A stretch of 64,000 nt of DNA from Cellvibrionaceae bacterium (lineage in GTDB: Bacteria > Pseudomonadota > Gammaproteobacteria > Pseudomonadales > Cellvibrionaceae). The DNA is taken from assembly GCA_021151825.1 (NCBI GenBank), contig JAGKWQ010000003.1, positions 62,001-126,000 of the forward strand, in the 5' to 3' direction. The position numbers and the translations under genes are program-made. Below the pieces are notes generated by a model that was not told the DNA's origin, did no database searches, and saw nothing but the letters and a program-made list of their open reading frames with translations. Each line of letters starts with the position of its first letter. Positions within the stretch are counted from its first letter, which is position 1. Below are positions 62,389-64,000 of this stretch, piece after piece.

Positions 62389-64000
62389 TTATTTATTCGC
62401 TTTGGCGCGCTTGTAGAAATCAATCAAATTACGGGTGGATGCATCGTGACCAGCGTTGGTTGCCTTGGACAGATCCAGCTCTGGCTGGATACCTGCTGCC
62501 AGTACTTTGCCCAGCTCAACACCCCACTGATCAAATGAGTGAATGCGCCAGATGATACCTTGAACAAAGATTTTGTGCTCATAAAGCGCAATCAAGGCAC
62601 CTAATGTACGGGCATCTACTTTATTCAGCAGGATGGTGTTGGTCGGGCGATTGCCGCGATGCACCTTGTGCTCGACAATCTCTTCAATTCGCGCCGGGCT
62701 TACCCCTTTAGCCGTCAGATCGCGACGGACCTGATCCGCATCACTCCCCTGCATTAACGCCTGGGTTTGGGCAAAGAAGTTGGCCATTAACGCATCATGA
62801 TGACCCTCAACAACAATATTTGGAGTCACTGAACCGATAAAATCGGCAGGGATAATATCAGTGCCCTGATGCAACATTTGATAGAACGCGTGCTGACCGT
62901 TGATACCAACCTCACCCCACACCAGCGGAACACTGGCATAAGAAATTTGTTCGCCCGCCCAGTTGACGGATTTACCGTTACTTTCCATTTCCGCCTGCTG
63001 CATATAAGCAGGGAAACGATGTAAACATTGATCATAAGGCAGCAATGCATGGGCAGGGTAATTCAGGAAATTGCGATTCCAGATTCCCACCAACGCCAGC
63101 ATCACCGGAGCATTTTCCGCCAATGGCGCGGTTTGGAAATGTTGGTCCATTTCATAAGCGCCTTGCAGCAGCTCATCAAACAGCTCATATCCCAGGAACA
63201 ACACAATCGGCAGACCAATAGCGGACCACAGGGAGAAGCGACCACCAACCCAATCCCACATATCGAAGATATTTTCTTCCGCGATACCAAATGCCGTTAC
63301 CAGTTTACGATTGGTTGAAACCGCAACGAAATGCTTGGCAATTGCCGCTTTATCGCCTGCTGCCGCCATAAACCATTTCTCTGCCGTGCTGGCATTAGTC
63401 ATAGTTTCCTGGGTGGTAAAGGTTTTGGAAGATATAACAAACAATGTGGTTTCAGGGTTCAATCCTTCCAACACTTCTGCAATCTGCACGCCATCAATAT
63501 TAGAGGCGAAATGAATATTGAAACGCTTGTCGCTGTAAGCCTTAAGCGCTTCACAGGCCATCAAAGGACCAAGGTTCGAACCACCAATACCAATACTGAC
63601 GATATCGGTGATGGTTTTGCCGGTATAACCGGTCCATGCACCTGAACGCAATTTTTCGCTCAGTTTGCGCATGCGCTCCAGTTCGGCGTTAATTGCCGGG
63701 CGAGCATCGGCGCCATCAATCAGGATTGGTTGGGATGATTTATCACGCAGGGCAACGTGCATAACAGCACGATCTTCAGTGGCATTGATATGCTCACCGG
63801 CAAACATGCGGCTGCGCCATGCCTCAACGTCAGACTCTTTGGCCAGAGCCAATAAGGCCGCCTTGGTTTCGTCGGTAATCAGGTTTTTGGAGTAATCAAA
63901 CAGGAGACTGGAAAGTTGCAGGGAGAACTTGTCAAAGCGCTTATCATCCGCCGCAAACAGCGTTTTCATGTGCTGCGTTTTCAACTGGGCGGCATGGGTA
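62389..64000 (-). CDS. pgi: Glucose-6-phosphate isomerase (5' end outside window)
   Basis: At least 537 residues are in the window; the frame is open at the right edge, where it reads THAAQLKTQHMKTLFAADDK, just inside the usual N-terminus, so only some 15-20 residues are missing. DIVSIGIGGSNLGPLMACEALK, FVISSKTFTTQETMTNA and GRFSLWSAIGLPI are the sugar-phosphate isomerase signatures; NIVVEGHHDALMANFFAQTQAL and the GQLGVELGK-like end (FDQWGVELGKVLA) complete the active site. Interconverts glucose-6-phosphate and fructose-6-phosphate. Confidence 0.96.
   Translation of the reverse strand, partial: THAAQLKTQHMKTLFAADDKRFDKFSLQLSSLLFDYSKNLITDETKAALLALAKESDVEAWRSRMFAGEHINATEDRAVMHVALRDKSSQPILIDGADARPAINAELERMRKLSEKLRSGAWTGYTGKTITDIVSIGIGGSNLGPLMACEALKAYSDKRFNIHFASNIDGVQIAEVLEGLNPETTLFVISSKTFTTQETMTNASTAEKWFMAAAGDKAAIAKHFVAVSTNRKLVTAFGIAEENIFDMWDWVGGRFSLWSAIGLPIVLFLGYELFDELLQGAYEMDQHFQTAPLAENAPVMLALVGIWNRNFLNYPAHALLPYDQCLHRFPAYMQQAEMESNGKSVNWAGEQISYASVPLVWGEVGINGQHAFYQMLHQGTDIIPADFIGSVTPNIVVEGHHDALMANFFAQTQALMQGSDADQVRRDLTAKGVSPARIEEIVEHKVHRGNRPTNTILLNKVDARTLGALIALYEHKIFVQGIIWRIHSFDQWGVELGKVLAAGIQPELDLSKATNAGHDASTRNLIDFYKRAKANK

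Overview
The window looks like a chromosome segment of a gammaproteobacterium close to Cellvibrio (Cellvibrionaceae). This is inferred from protein style and gene order. The signs are a secreted multidomain enzyme with carbohydrate-binding domains and a poly-serine linker, a complete Entner-Doudoroff gene set, csrA beside tRNA-Ser followed by lysC and alaS, and LPS-core genes of Pseudomonas/Cellvibrio type. No species call is possible from this alone.

Layout. 1-10.8 kb: a PAS-rich histidine kinase cut by the left edge, small enzymes, an RND efflux adaptor/pump pair, a DUF2956 protein, and an ECF41-like sigma factor with a DoxX protein and a near-perfect self-type promoter. 11.0-14.3 kb: a two-gene operon of a dCache membrane sensor with a degenerate MinD/ParA-like cytoplasmic domain, followed by a prokaryotic pentameric ligand-gated ion channel. 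14.7-16.0 kb: an MHS-family transporter. 16.0-23.0 kb: an accessory, partly decayed defence island. It holds a wHTH-nucleotidyltransferase/HEPN pair with tandem palindromic operators, integrase and antitoxin remnants, DUF5677, a YhcG-type PDDEXK nuclease, a structured leader-like element with a small ORF, and two genes (Mrr-type nuclease and ApeA-like HEPN protein) each broken by one in-frame stop. tRNA-Ala(GGC) closes the island.

23-31.5 kb: gltX, three small enzymes (DUF1801, VOC, ABM), a large secreted di-haem oxidoreductase with CBM32- and CBM56-like domains, and two glycosyltransferases. 31.7-33 kb: a sulfur pair (rhodanese-DUF2892 and an ETHE1-like persulfide dioxygenase). 33-43.8 kb: a surface-glycan cluster with DUF6165, waaC, a YejM-like sulfatase-fold protein, CDP-glycerol glycerophosphotransferase, GT4, an LPS-kinase/glycosidase-fold fusion, an LTA-synthase-like protein and a Stealth phosphotransferase. 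Together these suggest LPS core synthesis with phosphoglycerol or phosphosugar decoration. 44-51.9 kb: valS, tRNA-Ser(GCT), csrA, lysC, alaS and a Trm112-like protein. 51.9-54.7 kb: an M23 peptidase followed by a MORN-repeat/C13 (caspase-like) protease. 54.7-64 kb: pyk, gap, eda, pgl, zwf, edd and pgi on one strand, carrying glucose-6-phosphate to pyruvate through the Entner-Doudoroff route. pgi runs off the right edge.

The most unusual items are the sensor/ion-channel operon, the kinase-glycosidase fusion inside the glycan cluster, the MORN-caspase protein, and the pair of stop-interrupted defence genes.
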